NCBI GenBank assembly: GCA_934746015.1
Contig: CAKVEW010000002.1
Coordinates: 137,710 to 201,709 of the forward strand
Length of the DNA stretch: 64,000 nucleotides
DNA from: an uncultured Clostridium sp.
GTDB taxonomy: Bacteria > Bacillota > Clostridia > Clostridiales > Clostridiaceae
Direction of reading: 5' to 3'
The position numbers and the translations under genes are program-made. Below are positions 52,700 through 60,718 of the stretch, piece by piece. The notes beneath the pieces were generated by a model. It saw only the letters and a program-made list of their open reading frames with translations, had not been told where the DNA came from and searched no databases. How positions within the stretch are numbered: the stretch's first letter is position 1; the number at the start of each line of letters is the position of its first letter.

Positions 52700-53458
52700 T
52701 TAACTGTATTCTTTTTTACCTTCCCAAAAATTACTGAAAATCATCAAAGAAATCATAGCAATTACTGTAAAGAAAATTAATGAAGCTATAGCTAACTTTA
52801 TTTCACCCCGTAATGCCAAATTCCAATTATTTGTGATTTCATATTGAAAAAAGTATGAAGACAATCTTATAGAACAACCCCAAGGTAATACAAACCAAAT
52901 TTTATCACCTATTCCTGTTATCATAAGTGCTGTAACAAGGCTCCCAATAATGCCCATGCCAATACTTGACCCTTTTCCCAAATAAAATACTACTAAATAT
53001 TGTATCATATATAGTGGAATATTACTTATAAATACAATAGCTGCTTCCTTCAAATAAAACATTATACTAATATACTCTTTATCTATAAAATTAAATATTA
53101 CTCCAAAGCCTAAAATACTTATTATTGTAGATACTACACCAAAAATAAATAATAAAAATAATTTACTTATATGAGGAAGGTATCTTTTACTTGCTGCTGA
53201 CAGAAAATACTGAAATCCTTTTGCTTCTTCTTCCTGTTCATAAACCATTGTTACTACTATGGAAATTATCAATGGAAATGCCATTGATATAACTTGAATA
53301 TATGCAGATACTTTTTCTAATTGATCCCAAGAAGAAAGATTAAAATAAGCTAGCATTAAAATTAATCCTACAATTGGAATAAAAAAATGAATTATACCTA
53401 TTGGAGATTTCCATAACTTATAATAATCAGTTTTTAAATAATTCTTAAATGGTATCAT
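52700..53458 (-). CDS. lanG: Lantibiotic immunity ABC permease, LanG-like
   Basis: A 252-aa six-helix permease (MIPFKNYLKTDYYKLWKSPIG start). The start at 53458 is set by GGAGGTTTAATT. It resembles MutG/SpaG-type immunity permeases and is encoded next to a second permease and an ATPase; a longer upstream in-frame extension would overlap the neighbour and is rejected. Confidence 0.82.
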   Translation of the reverse strand: MIPFKNYLKTDYYKLWKSPIGIIHFFIPIVGLILMLAYFNLSSWDQLEKVSAYIQVISMAFPLIISIVVTMVYEQEEEAKGFQYFLSAASKRYLPHISKLFLLFIFGVVSTIISILGFGVIFNFIDKEYISIMFYLKEAAIVFISNIPLYMIQYLVVFYLGKGSSIGMGIIGSLVTALMITGIGDKIWFVLPWGCSIRLSSYFFQYEITNNWNLALRGEIKLAIASLIFFTVIAMISLMIFSNFWEGKKEYS

Positions 53459-53460
53459 AA

Positions 53461-54183
53461 TTAAACCTCCTGTTTCTGAAACCATTTTGCTGTAAAGTAT
53501 GATATAACTATATATAATCCTATAGCTATACATATTCCTATAGGAATAACTTTACCATCTATAAGATGGCTACCTTCTTCTACATTCAATCCATTTGGTA
53601 AAATACCTATTACAGGAATCATCACTCTCGCTGGAATTGCAAAAGGTATCCACCATATAGACTTTATAGCACAAACAACAGATATACCCAAATTACATAT
53701 AGTACTAAGTATTATCGAAAATCCAATGTTCATTTTAATTGAAATATACATCCATAATGGTATTTGCCATAAGAATAAAATAAACAAAAGTATTGATGCA
53801 AATAAACTATCAAAAATTGAAATTTGACTACCAAATACAGTTCCTGAAATTGTAATACCTAAGAAGAAGATTAAACATGTTAAAGCTAAATATATAGAGC
53901 AAACAAATATCTTACCATACCATAATTTCTTCACATCTATTAAAACAGTAAATAAGCCATGAAACTTTCTTTTTTTCTCATTGACTATAATAAAAGAACT
54001 TATCATAGTCACCGTTTCAGGTAATATAAGAATATACCACCAATTATAGGCACCACTTTGTATATATAATCCACCCATAAGCATAATAGTTATTAATATA
54101 GTTATAAGAGGTGCAAGCCATACTAATTTTTTCTGAAACGTGCATTTTTGCTTTAAAAATTCAGCTTTTATGATTAAATTCAT
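53461..54183 (-). CDS. lanE: Lantibiotic immunity ABC permease, LanE-like
   Basis: A 240-aa six-helix permease (NLIIKAEFLKQKCTFQKKLVWLAPL). Similar in size and topology to LanG, it is the second half of the heterodimeric membrane unit. Starts two bases after the LanF stop, with only a weak ribosome binding site, so translation is probably coupled. Confidence 0.82.
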   Translation of the reverse strand: MNLIIKAEFLKQKCTFQKKLVWLAPLITILITIMLMGGLYIQSGAYNWWYILILPETVTMISSFIIVNEKKRKFHGLFTVLIDVKKLWYGKIFVCSIYLALTCLIFFLGITISGTVFGSQISIFDSLFASILLFILFLWQIPLWMYISIKMNIGFSIILSTICNLGISVVCAIKSIWWIPFAIPARVMIPVIGILPNGLNVEEGSHLIDGKVIPIGICIAIGLYIVISYFTAKWFQKQEV

Positions 54184-54184
54184 A

Positions 54185-54880
54185 TTACATACCAGCCTTT
54201 CTAACTACATCTAAAAATAAGTTTTCTAAATCCCTATCTTTTTCTATTTTCTCCTCATACCAAAGCTTTCCTTTAGCAATAATACCTATATAATCTGCCA
54301 TTAGTTCTACTTCTGATAAAATGTGACTTGATAATATAACAGTTATTCCTTTTTGAGGAAATGAACGAATAAGCTCCCTAAGTTCTCCAATTCCGATTGG
54401 ATCTAATCCATTTGTAGGCTCATCTAAAATTAGTAACTTTGGATTATTTACTAAAGCAATAGCTATCCCTAATCGTTGTTTCATCCCCAATGAAAATTTA
54501 CCTGCTTTCTTTTTCCCTGTATCTGTTAACTTAACAATATCTAAAACTTCATTAATACGTGATTCTGGTAATCCATACATTAGTGTTCTAACTTTTAAAT
54601 TCTCTCTGGCAGTCAAATTTTCATATATTGGTGGTTCCTCTATTAAAGCTCCTATATTTAGTAAATCAGCTCTAGTCCATTTCCTACCACAGTATAAAAT
54701 TTCACCACTAGTTGGTCTTATCATTCCTGTTAGCATTTTAAGAAATGTAGATTTCCCTGCACCATTTGGTCCTAGCAAACCATATATTGAGTTCATTTTT
54801 ACTGATATTGATATTTCTTTATTAGCTTCTTCCCCCTTATAAAATTTATTTAATTTTTGTGTTTGTACTATATAATCCAT
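54185..54880 (-). CDS. lanF: Lantibiotic immunity ABC ATPase, LanF-like
   Basis: A 231-aa ATPase with Walker A (GPNGAGKST), signature (FSLGMKQRL), Walker B (LLILDEPTNGLDP) and H-loop (LSSHIL). The IYGLLGPNGAGKSTFLKMLTG N-terminus and E-loop-like context (EEPPIYENLT) fit LanF/BceA-type immunity proteins. First gene of the operon. Its ribosome binding site is embedded in a terminator-like hairpin. Confidence 0.88.
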   Translation of the reverse strand: MDYIVQTQKLNKFYKGEEANKEISISVKMNSIYGLLGPNGAGKSTFLKMLTGMIRPTSGEILYCGRKWTRADLLNIGALIEEPPIYENLTARENLKVRTLMYGLPESRINEVLDIVKLTDTGKKKAGKFSLGMKQRLGIAIALVNNPKLLILDEPTNGLDPIGIGELRELIRSFPQKGITVILSSHILSEVELMADYIGIIAKGKLWYEEKIEKDRDLENLFLDVVRKAGM

Positions 54881-54931
54881 AAAAAAACACCTCTTTCTAC
54901 TTAATTATTAATTTAAGTATAAGTGGTGTTT
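54881..54931 (-). promoter_or_regulatory. Terminator-like hairpin carrying the lanF ribosome binding site
   Basis: On the minus strand an AAACACC arm pairs with GGTGTTT, and an inner ACTTAA with TTAAGT, with an internal loop. The GAGGTG ribosome binding site of lanF is in the 3' arm. Seven T residues follow and run into the ATG. The element could terminate transcription, or block ribosome access when folded. Confidence 0.55.
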
Positions 54932-55014
54932 ATAAGGATTTTATAAGTTTTTAGTTATTTCTTAAATCTATCATAATATAAATTTTAAACTTAATTCGAT
55001 ATAATTACTTTCCT

Positions 55015-55872
55015 TTACATTAATTCTATCCAATCGCTTAGTTTATTATAGACTTTAAAGCCCCTCTTCTTATACATCTCATAAGCAATACTATTCTTTT
55101 CTATTACTGTTAAACAAACTTCTTCAACTTTCTTTTCATTTAAATATTGTATTGCTGTTTCTAATAGCTTTTTACCATAGCCTTTTCCCCTGTACTCTTT
55201 TATTAGTCCTATATCAAAGAAGCCTTTATTTCCTTCAATAATTGTATCTAAAAAGCCTATATTTTCACCTTTATCTACTATAATAAAATGATCTTCATTG
55301 TGATTTTTATTTTCTAAATATCCCATTGCATCTTCAATTTCTATATAAGTTCCATGAGGCATATCCATAAAAGATTTATTATAAATATCAACATACTCTT
55401 CAATATTTTCCTTTGATAAGTTAATTTTATCTAATACATCATTTGCTTTTTCTCTATTATTTAATATCATATTAAAGGATGAATAACTTTTTTCTAGCCC
55501 AATATCTTCTGACAACTTAATCAAATCTTCATCTCTTATTCCAAGTAGGACTTTATTAGCACTATATTTATTAGCTAATACTAGTGAATTATCTATTAAT
55601 TCCTTTAATACTTTTTTATTATCTTTTTGGCAAATAACTTTATTAATATAAATAGTCTTTAATTTATTTACAATCTCTAATATTACTGATACCTTTCCTA
55701 GTATCTTATCTTCTTGAAAATAAAACAATATACCTTCGCCATAATTGCAAATCTTACCCTTAAGTTCCTTTTCAATTTCAGATAATGATAAATCAGTATT
55801 TTCATTATTTTTTATAAACTCTAATGCTAAAATTCTTTCATCACTATTTAATTCTAAAAAGTTCTTTATCAT
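55015..55872 (-). CDS. GNAT-family N-acetyltransferase
   Basis: A 285-aa protein with two GNAT-like halves. The C-terminal half has the acetyl-CoA motif (KEYRGKGYGKKLLETAIQYL) and the conserved C-terminal strand (NSIAYEMYKKRGFKVYNKL). The N-terminal half looks like a degenerate GNAT domain. Substrate unknown. ATG 55872 overlaps the stop of the upstream regulator gene (TAATG), so the two genes are coupled. A longer TTG start at 55887 is less likely. Confidence 0.85.
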   Translation of the reverse strand: MIKNFLELNSDERILALEFIKNNENTDLSLSEIEKELKGKICNYGEGILFYFQEDKILGKVSVILEIVNKLKTIYINKVICQKDNKKVLKELIDNSLVLANKYSANKVLLGIRDEDLIKLSEDIGLEKSYSSFNMILNNREKANDVLDKINLSKENIEEYVDIYNKSFMDMPHGTYIEIEDAMGYLENKNHNEDHFIIVDKGENIGFLDTIIEGNKGFFDIGLIKEYRGKGYGKKLLETAIQYLNEKKVEEVCLTVIEKNSIAYEMYKKRGFKVYNKLSDWIELM

Positions 55873-56633
55873 TATTCTTTCACCCAATACTCACTACAGT
55901 CTTTAGATCTATCTAAAAATCCATATTGAATTAGAGCTCTTCTTATTGTTACATAATCTTCATATATTCTTTTTAATACTCTATTTATTTCTTTTTCAGA
56001 ATATTTTTTTCCAACATTAAAGTTTTTAGTTATTTCTTCTAATAATATAATTTTCTTCTTTTCTTTAGATGGATAACTTTTTAATGCTCCATTTTCATCT
56101 ACATAAGTTTCTATTACCTTAATTTTTTCTTCCTTAGTTATATTAAATCTATCATCTAAGGTTGTTGCTCCTTTATGAGCATCACAAATAGCATCATTAT
56201 CTAGCATATTTATTTCTTTATTTGTATTTTGGGCAAGTAAATTCATAGTAGCTAAAAATAGTTTAGCTTGTTTTTCTTTTTCTCTTAATTTATATCTGTG
56301 ATTTCTAATAGTAGAGTTTGCAATTCCTAATCTTTCTGCTATTTCTTTATCTGTAAGTCCTAAAGCTATTAATTCAATTACTGCTCTCTGAGATGATGAT
56401 ATACCTGTATAATTTGAATTCATATTTAATAGATAGCTTAACATAGACTCATGCTTTTCATTAATATGAAGCTCTGCTGTCTTTTTTGCATCATATAAAT
56501 TTCCATCTACTTGGTATATTCTTCCCTTTATAAAGTTCTCTTCACAAACTAAACATTTAAAATCTTCTTCTGTTTCAATAAATCCCTTTTCAATTTCTTC
56601 AATGGATGCATTCCAAAAAAAATCATTTTCCAT
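55872..56633 (-). CDS. LuxR-type HTH regulator with DUF2087 domain
   Basis: A 253-aa regulator. Residues about 80-125 are a GerE/LuxR helix-turn-helix (SSSQRAVIELIALGLTDKEI, then GIANSTIRNHRYKLREK). Residues about 170-253 match the DUF2087 domain (KVIETYVDENGALKSYPSKE, then YVTIRRALIQYGFLDR). An N-terminal segment has a single CxxC. Start at ATG 56633 follows GGAGG. It forms a coupled pair with the acetyltransferase, which may be its regulatory target. Confidence 0.85.
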   Translation of the reverse strand: MENDFFWNASIEEIEKGFIETEEDFKCLVCEENFIKGRIYQVDGNLYDAKKTAELHINEKHESMLSYLLNMNSNYTGISSSQRAVIELIALGLTDKEIAERLGIANSTIRNHRYKLREKEKQAKLFLATMNLLAQNTNKEINMLDNDAICDAHKGATTLDDRFNITKEEKIKVIETYVDENGALKSYPSKEKKKIILLEEITKNFNVGKKYSEKEINRVLKRIYEDYVTIRRALIQYGFLDRSKDCSEYWVKE

Positions 56634-56834
56634 AATTATAACCTCCATAATATTCCTTCACCTATATTTTACAACTAATATCGTATATTGTCTATAAATT
56701 CATAAACATAACTAATTTTTGTTTGTAGAATTTTTATATAGAAGTAATCTTTATAATCTATAGTTTTTTAGTATTAATAATTAGCAAAATATATATACTA
56801 AACTATATAATGTTTAGTGCTTGGAGGTATATAA

Positions 56835-58187
56835 ATGCATAATAAATATAATGATCTTTTTGATATTTTAGTAAGATCTTATTATGAAGGAAATTTTGAC
56901 GATACTCTCTCTAAAATTATGGTATGCCATGAGGTTTCTCCTCAGGAAACCTTTAAAATTGTTACATCACTGTGTGGAGTATCTCTAGAATTCAATAATA
57001 ACTATGTTTACAATATGAAAAAAGCAATTACTAATTATACTGTTAATAAGAAATTTATAGAAAAGTTAGATAGTTGTAGCATTAATTGTAAGGAAAATAA
57101 AGATAAGAAATTCAATTGTCAAGTAGCCTGTCCATTCGATGCAATTTTATATGATGATAATAATAAATCTACATATATAGATTATGATTTATGTGTCGGT
57201 TGTGGCTTATGCATAGACTCCTGTAAGGAAGGTAAGCTTTTAGATAAAATAGACTTTATTCCTATTGTTGATTTAATAAAAAATAATAAAACTGTTATAG
57301 CTGCTGTTGCTCCTGCAATTATAGGACAATTTGGTGAAGATGTATCACTAGATCAATTAAGAGCTGCATTAATAAAAATTGGATTTAGTGATATGATAGA
57401 AGTTGCCTTTGCTGCAGATATGCTTACCATCAAAGAAGCTGTTGAGTTTAACAAACATGTAAATGGACCTGATGATTTAATGATAACCTCATGTTGTTGT
57501 CCTATGTGGGTTGGTATGCTGAAGAAAGTATATAAAGAATTAGTTCCAGACTTATCTCCCTCTGTTTCTCCAATGGTAGCTGCAGGAAGGATTCTTAAAA
57601 AATTAAATCCTGATGCAAAAGTAGTATTTATTGGACCATGCATAGCTAAAAAAGCTGAAGCAAAAGAAAAAGATTTATCTGGAGATATTGATTTTGTATT
57701 AACTTTTCAAGAGCTAGATAATATATTTAAAGCCTTAGAAATAAGCCCTTCTAATTTAGAAGGTGTTCCTACAAGAGACTATGCATCTAGAGGTGGTAGA
57801 TTATATGCTCGTACTGGTGGAGTATCTATCGCTGTTGGTGAAGCTGTAGAAGAATTATATCCTGAAAAAGCAAAGCTTTTTAAAGCTGTTAAGGCTGAAG
57901 GAGTTAGAGAATGTAAAGATATATTAAATAAGGCTTTAAGTGGTGATATTAAGGCTAATTTTATAGAAGGAATGGGTTGTATTGGTGGATGTGTCGGAGG
58001 ACCAAAAGCTTTAATATCTAAAGAAGAAGGAAAAATTTCTGTTGATAATCTAGCTTATAATTCTCCAATTAAGATTGCTACACATAGTAGTACTATGGAT
58101 GAAGTATTAGAAAAATTAAACATAACTTCTTTAAAAGATTTTGAGGAGGATGCAAAGACAGAAATCTTCCACAGAAGTTTTAATTAG
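56835..58187 (+). CDS. [FeFe]-hydrogenase-like protein with TSCCCP motif
   Basis: A 450-aa cytosolic protein. An N-terminal region ends in ferredoxin-type clusters (CKENKDKKFNCQVACPFDAI and CVGCGLCIDSCKEGK). The hydrogenase H-cluster domain follows, with all ligand motifs: TSCCCPMW, FIGPCIAKKAEAKE and EGMGCIGGCVGG. An extra Cys in TSCCCP instead of TSCCP is typical of group B-like enzymes such as C. pasteurianum CpIII. Catalytic H2 turnover or a sensory role is not decided. GGAGG precedes the ATG. Confidence 0.88.
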   Translation: MHNKYNDLFDILVRSYYEGNFDDTLSKIMVCHEVSPQETFKIVTSLCGVSLEFNNNYVYNMKKAITNYTVNKKFIEKLDSCSINCKENKDKKFNCQVACPFDAILYDDNNKSTYIDYDLCVGCGLCIDSCKEGKLLDKIDFIPIVDLIKNNKTVIAAVAPAIIGQFGEDVSLDQLRAALIKIGFSDMIEVAFAADMLTIKEAVEFNKHVNGPDDLMITSCCCPMWVGMLKKVYKELVPDLSPSVSPMVAAGRILKKLNPDAKVVFIGPCIAKKAEAKEKDLSGDIDFVLTFQELDNIFKALEISPSNLEGVPTRDYASRGGRLYARTGGVSIAVGEAVEELYPEKAKLFKAVKAEGVRECKDILNKALSGDIKANFIEGMGCIGGCVGGPKALISKEEGKISVDNLAYNSPIKIATHSSTMDEVLEKLNITSLKDFEEDAKTEIFHRSFN

Positions 58188-58260
58188 GCTTATTTTCTTA
58201 AAATCTCCTTGTAATAAGTAATTTAAAGTAGAAATTCCGTATAATATCTATTTTTCTATT

Positions 58261-58280
58261 ATTAGCATAGATATGCTAAT
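58261..58280. promoter_or_regulatory. Palindrome upstream of the glycosyltransferase gene
   Basis: Perfect inverted repeat ATTAGCATA-GA-TATGCTAAT, 46 bp before the start codon. No T-run follows, so an operator is more likely than a terminator. Confidence 0.4.
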
Positions 58281-58325
58281 TATCATATCATATAAGGTAA
58301 ATTATTATTGGAGGAATTTTTAAAT

Positions 58326-59327
58326 TTGGATACCTTAAGTGTTTGTATCATAGCTAAAAATGAAGAAAACAACTTATTAAGATGTCTAGAAAGCATAAAA
58401 GGTATTGCAGATGAAGTGATATTAGTTGATACAGGTTCTGTTGATAAAACAATAAGTATTGCTGAAAGATATAATGCTAAAGTAGTTGAACTTCCTTGGG
58501 AAAAAAATTTTAGCACTGCAAGAAATAAAGCTCTGGATATGGCAACTAAAGATTGGATATTATTTATTGATTGCGATGAAGCATTAGATAGTTCTCAAAT
58601 TTATGATATTAAAAGAAATTTAAAGGATTCTAAAAAATTAGGATTTAGATTAAGATTAACAAATGTTATTGACAACAAGCTATATAAAGGAAACCATACT
58701 TTAAGAATTATAAAGAATAATTCTGGATTTTATTATTCTGGGAAAATTAATGAAAAACTTATGAACTCTATGTATGAAGATTTCTATAATAATAGAATAC
58801 TTAATTTAGAATACTTTTTATATAATTATGGATTTGATTACAGTAGAAAAAGTTTAATTGAAAGGTGCAATAGAAATATAGATATCTATTTATCCTTCCA
58901 TAAAGAAGAAATAGATTTTCTTTATTATTACTATATTGGTAATGAATATTATCTTTTAAAAAAATATAATACTGCTGCTAATTACTACATTGAAGCTATT
59001 AATTTAAATAATAATGTTCATATAAATAGTTATATAACATTTTTATTAGTTAAATCCTATTACTTAATGAAAAAATATAATAGAGCTATTTTAATAGGTG
59101 AAAGTTTTTCTCTTAAGTTCAACTTAATAAGAGAGCTATACTTTTTTTTAAGTGAATGTTATAAGATGCTTGAAGAATTTGATATGTCTAAGGATTGTTT
59201 TAAAATTTATTTAAGTAATCCCCCTAGCGAATACTCTTATTTTTTCAATTTAATTAATACTTCTCCTAAAAATCTAATTCCAGAGTTTTTTGGCTTCTCA
59301 CTAGGTAATCTAGGTATTACTAATTAA
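58326..59327 (+). CDS. Family 2 glycosyltransferase with helical repeat domain
   Basis: A 333-aa protein with a GT2 nucleotide-sugar domain at the N-terminus (SVCIIAKNEENNLLRCLESI, VDTGSVDKTI, and the DxD-like LFIDCDEAL). The C-terminal half contains TPR-like helices (YYIGNEYYLLKKYNTAANYYIEAI). Cell-surface glycan or protein glycosylation is likely, with acceptor unknown. Start TTG 58326 is set by GGAGG; a TTG at 58308 overlaps the site and is rejected. Confidence 0.85.
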   Translation: MDTLSVCIIAKNEENNLLRCLESIKGIADEVILVDTGSVDKTISIAERYNAKVVELPWEKNFSTARNKALDMATKDWILFIDCDEALDSSQIYDIKRNLKDSKKLGFRLRLTNVIDNKLYKGNHTLRIIKNNSGFYYSGKINEKLMNSMYEDFYNNRILNLEYFLYNYGFDYSRKSLIERCNRNIDIYLSFHKEEIDFLYYYYIGNEYYLLKKYNTAANYYIEAINLNNNVHINSYITFLLVKSYYLMKKYNRAILIGESFSLKFNLIRELYFFLSECYKMLEEFDMSKDCFKIYLSNPPSEYSYFFNLINTSPKNLIPEFFGFSLGNLGITN

Positions 59328-59330
59328 TAC

Positions 59331-59373
59331 GGAGATAGATATTATATTCCGCAATAATATAATATCTATCTCC
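59331..59373 (+). terminator. Hairpin after the glycosyltransferase gene
   Basis: A 17-bp perfect stem, GGAGATAGATATTATAT / ATATAATATCTATCTCC, with a 9-nt loop. The T-tract is poor, so termination may need help or the hairpin may protect the mRNA 3' end. Confidence 0.65.
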
Positions 59374-59396
59374 TTCTATAATTAATGAAGGAATTT

Positions 59397-59430
59397 AAAT
59401 TAAGGAAGAGAAGTAACTCTCCCTTAATTT
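59397..59430 (-). terminator. Hairpin downstream of the TIGR04540-like gene
   Basis: AAATTAAGGAAGAG / CTCTCCCTTAATTT stem with one mismatch and a 6-nt loop. It lies 70 nt after the stop of the minus-strand gene. Confidence 0.45.
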
Positions 59431-59500
59431 ATTTAGTAGAAATTTTGAAAACCTTTTTAACTAATATTGATATAGACTTAATAACTGTATTGTTAAGTAA

Positions 59501-59752
59501 TTATTCTTGTCTTTTATCTAAAATTTGTTCTAGTACGTTTAATCTTGTTTTACCAAGTATTTGTTTAGGTTTCTTAGCTATTTCATTGTCTTTATAAAAT
59601 TTATTTTTATTAGCTTGTACAACCATATAGATTTTTTCTTCTAGTGCTTCGTCTTCTATGTTGCCTTCAAAATAGTCATCTATGTAGTTCCTCAATGCAT
59701 AGCTTAGTTCTTCTTGGTTTTTATAATATAATCTAATTCCACCCTTATTCAC
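59501..59752 (-). CDS. TIGR04540-like small protein (83 aa)
   Basis: Short helical protein with a conserved-looking core: YYKNQEELSYALRNYIDDYFEGNIEDEALEEKI and PKQILGKTRLNVLEQIL. This is similar to the clostridial TIGR04540 family of unknown function. It starts at GTG 59752 after AGGGAGG. Confidence 0.7.
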   Translation of the reverse strand: MNKGGIRLYYKNQEELSYALRNYIDDYFEGNIEDEALEEKIYMVVQANKNKFYKDNEIAKKPKQILGKTRLNVLEQILDKRQE

Positions 59753-59914
59753 TATATAATCCTCCCTATAAATCTACTTTTTAAATATATTTTATACCAA
59801 ATATATATTATATACAACCTGCATTAATATTCTTAATTCTTATTTAATTATTAATTGTATCCATTTTACACATTTTCTTTCAATTATCCTAGTTTTTAAA
59901 AAATATTAAAAAAA

Positions 59915-59929
59915 TTATAATGATTTTAC
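59915..59929 (+). promoter_or_regulatory. PerR-box-like sequence upstream of ahpC
   Basis: TTATAATGATTTTAC matches the PerR consensus TTATAATnATTATAA at 12 of 14 positions. It lies just before the -35 element. AT-rich surroundings limit certainty. Confidence 0.4.
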
Positions 59930-59938
59930 AAAAATCTA

Positions 59939-59969
59939 TTGACAAATTATTAATTAATAATTATTATTA
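59939..59969 (+). promoter_or_regulatory. ahpC promoter with overlapping second PerR-like box
   Basis: Sigma-A-type promoter TTGACA-17 bp-TATTAT. A second TAATAATTATTATTA dyad (59955-59969; 12 of 14 PerR matches) overlaps the -10 element, as expected for a repressor site. Confidence 0.65.
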
Positions 59970-60007
59970 GTACATAGAGAATATTAGAAAACAGGGAGGA
60001 AAAATTT

Positions 60008-60571
60008 ATGTCATTAATAGGAAGAAAATTAGAAGACTTTAAGGTTCAAGCTTACCACAATGGTAATTTTGTAGAAGTATCAAATGAAGATGTTATAGGA
60101 AAGTGGGGAATATTCTTCTTCTATCCAGCAGACTTTACATTTGTTTGTCCAACTGAATTAGGAGATTTAGCTGATCATTATGATAGCTTTAAGGAAATAG
60201 GAGCTGAAATATATTCAGTATCAGAAGATTCACACTTTGTTCATAAGGCATGGGCTGATACAACTGAAACAATTGGAAAGATTAAGTACCCAATGTTAGC
60301 AGACCCAACTGGTAAGTTAGCAAGATTCTTTGAAGTTCTTATTGAAGAAGAAGGTATGGCATTAAGAGGAACATTTATTGTTGATCCTGATGGTATAATC
60401 CAAGCTTATGAAGTTCACCAAAACGGAATTGGTAGAAATGCTGAAGAATTATTAAGAAAAGTTCAAGCTGCTCAATTCGTAAGAGAACATGGAGATGAAG
60501 TTTGCCCAGCTAACTGGACTCCAGGAGCTGAAACTTTAACACCAAGTTTAGACTTAGTTGGAAAACTTTAA
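60008..60571 (+). CDS. ahpC: Alkyl hydroperoxide reductase subunit C (peroxiredoxin)
   Basis: A 187-aa typical 2-Cys peroxiredoxin. Peroxidatic C47 sits in DFTFVCPTELGDL and the resolving Cys in EVCPANW near residue 166. It reduces hydrogen and organic peroxides and is itself reduced by AhpF or a thioredoxin-like protein, here presumably the reductase fusion 147 bp downstream. GGGAGGAAAAATTT precedes the ATG and the promoter has PerR-like boxes. Confidence 0.95.
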   Translation: MSLIGRKLEDFKVQAYHNGNFVEVSNEDVIGKWGIFFFYPADFTFVCPTELGDLADHYDSFKEIGAEIYSVSEDSHFVHKAWADTTETIGKIKYPMLADPTGKLARFFEVLIEEEGMALRGTFIVDPDGIIQAYEVHQNGIGRNAEELLRKVQAAQFVREHGDEVCPANWTPGAETLTPSLDLVGKL

Positions 60572-60611
60572 TATATAACATAGAGGAGATCTTCTCCTCC
60601 ACTATAAAAAT

Positions 60612-60637
60612 TTAGCGAGGAAACTCGCTATTTTTTT
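60612..60637 (+). terminator. Terminator after ahpC
   Basis: TAGCGAG / CTCGCTA stem with a GAAA tetraloop and a T7 tail. A smaller GAGGAGA / TCTCCTC hairpin lies upstream (60584-60600). The reductase gene therefore has its own promoter. Confidence 0.85.
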
Positions 60638-60653
60638 AACAGAGTAATCGATA

Positions 60654-60675
60654 ATTATTATTAGGTAATAATAAT
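60654..60675 (+). promoter_or_regulatory. Palindromic element upstream of the reductase fusion
   Basis: Perfect dyad ATTATTATTA-GG-TAATAATAAT. The left part, TAATTATTATTAG, also occurs in the ahpC promoter box at 59957-59970. A shared peroxide-responsive regulator is inferred. Confidence 0.45.
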
Positions 60676-60718
60676 ATTTTTTAATATATATTTATTTCAT
60701 TTTATAAAGGAGGATTAT

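Noticed and set aside
59385..59597. Plus-strand 70-aa frame
   Set aside because: It overlaps the hairpin and the end of the TIGR04540-like gene and has no ribosome binding site or family match.
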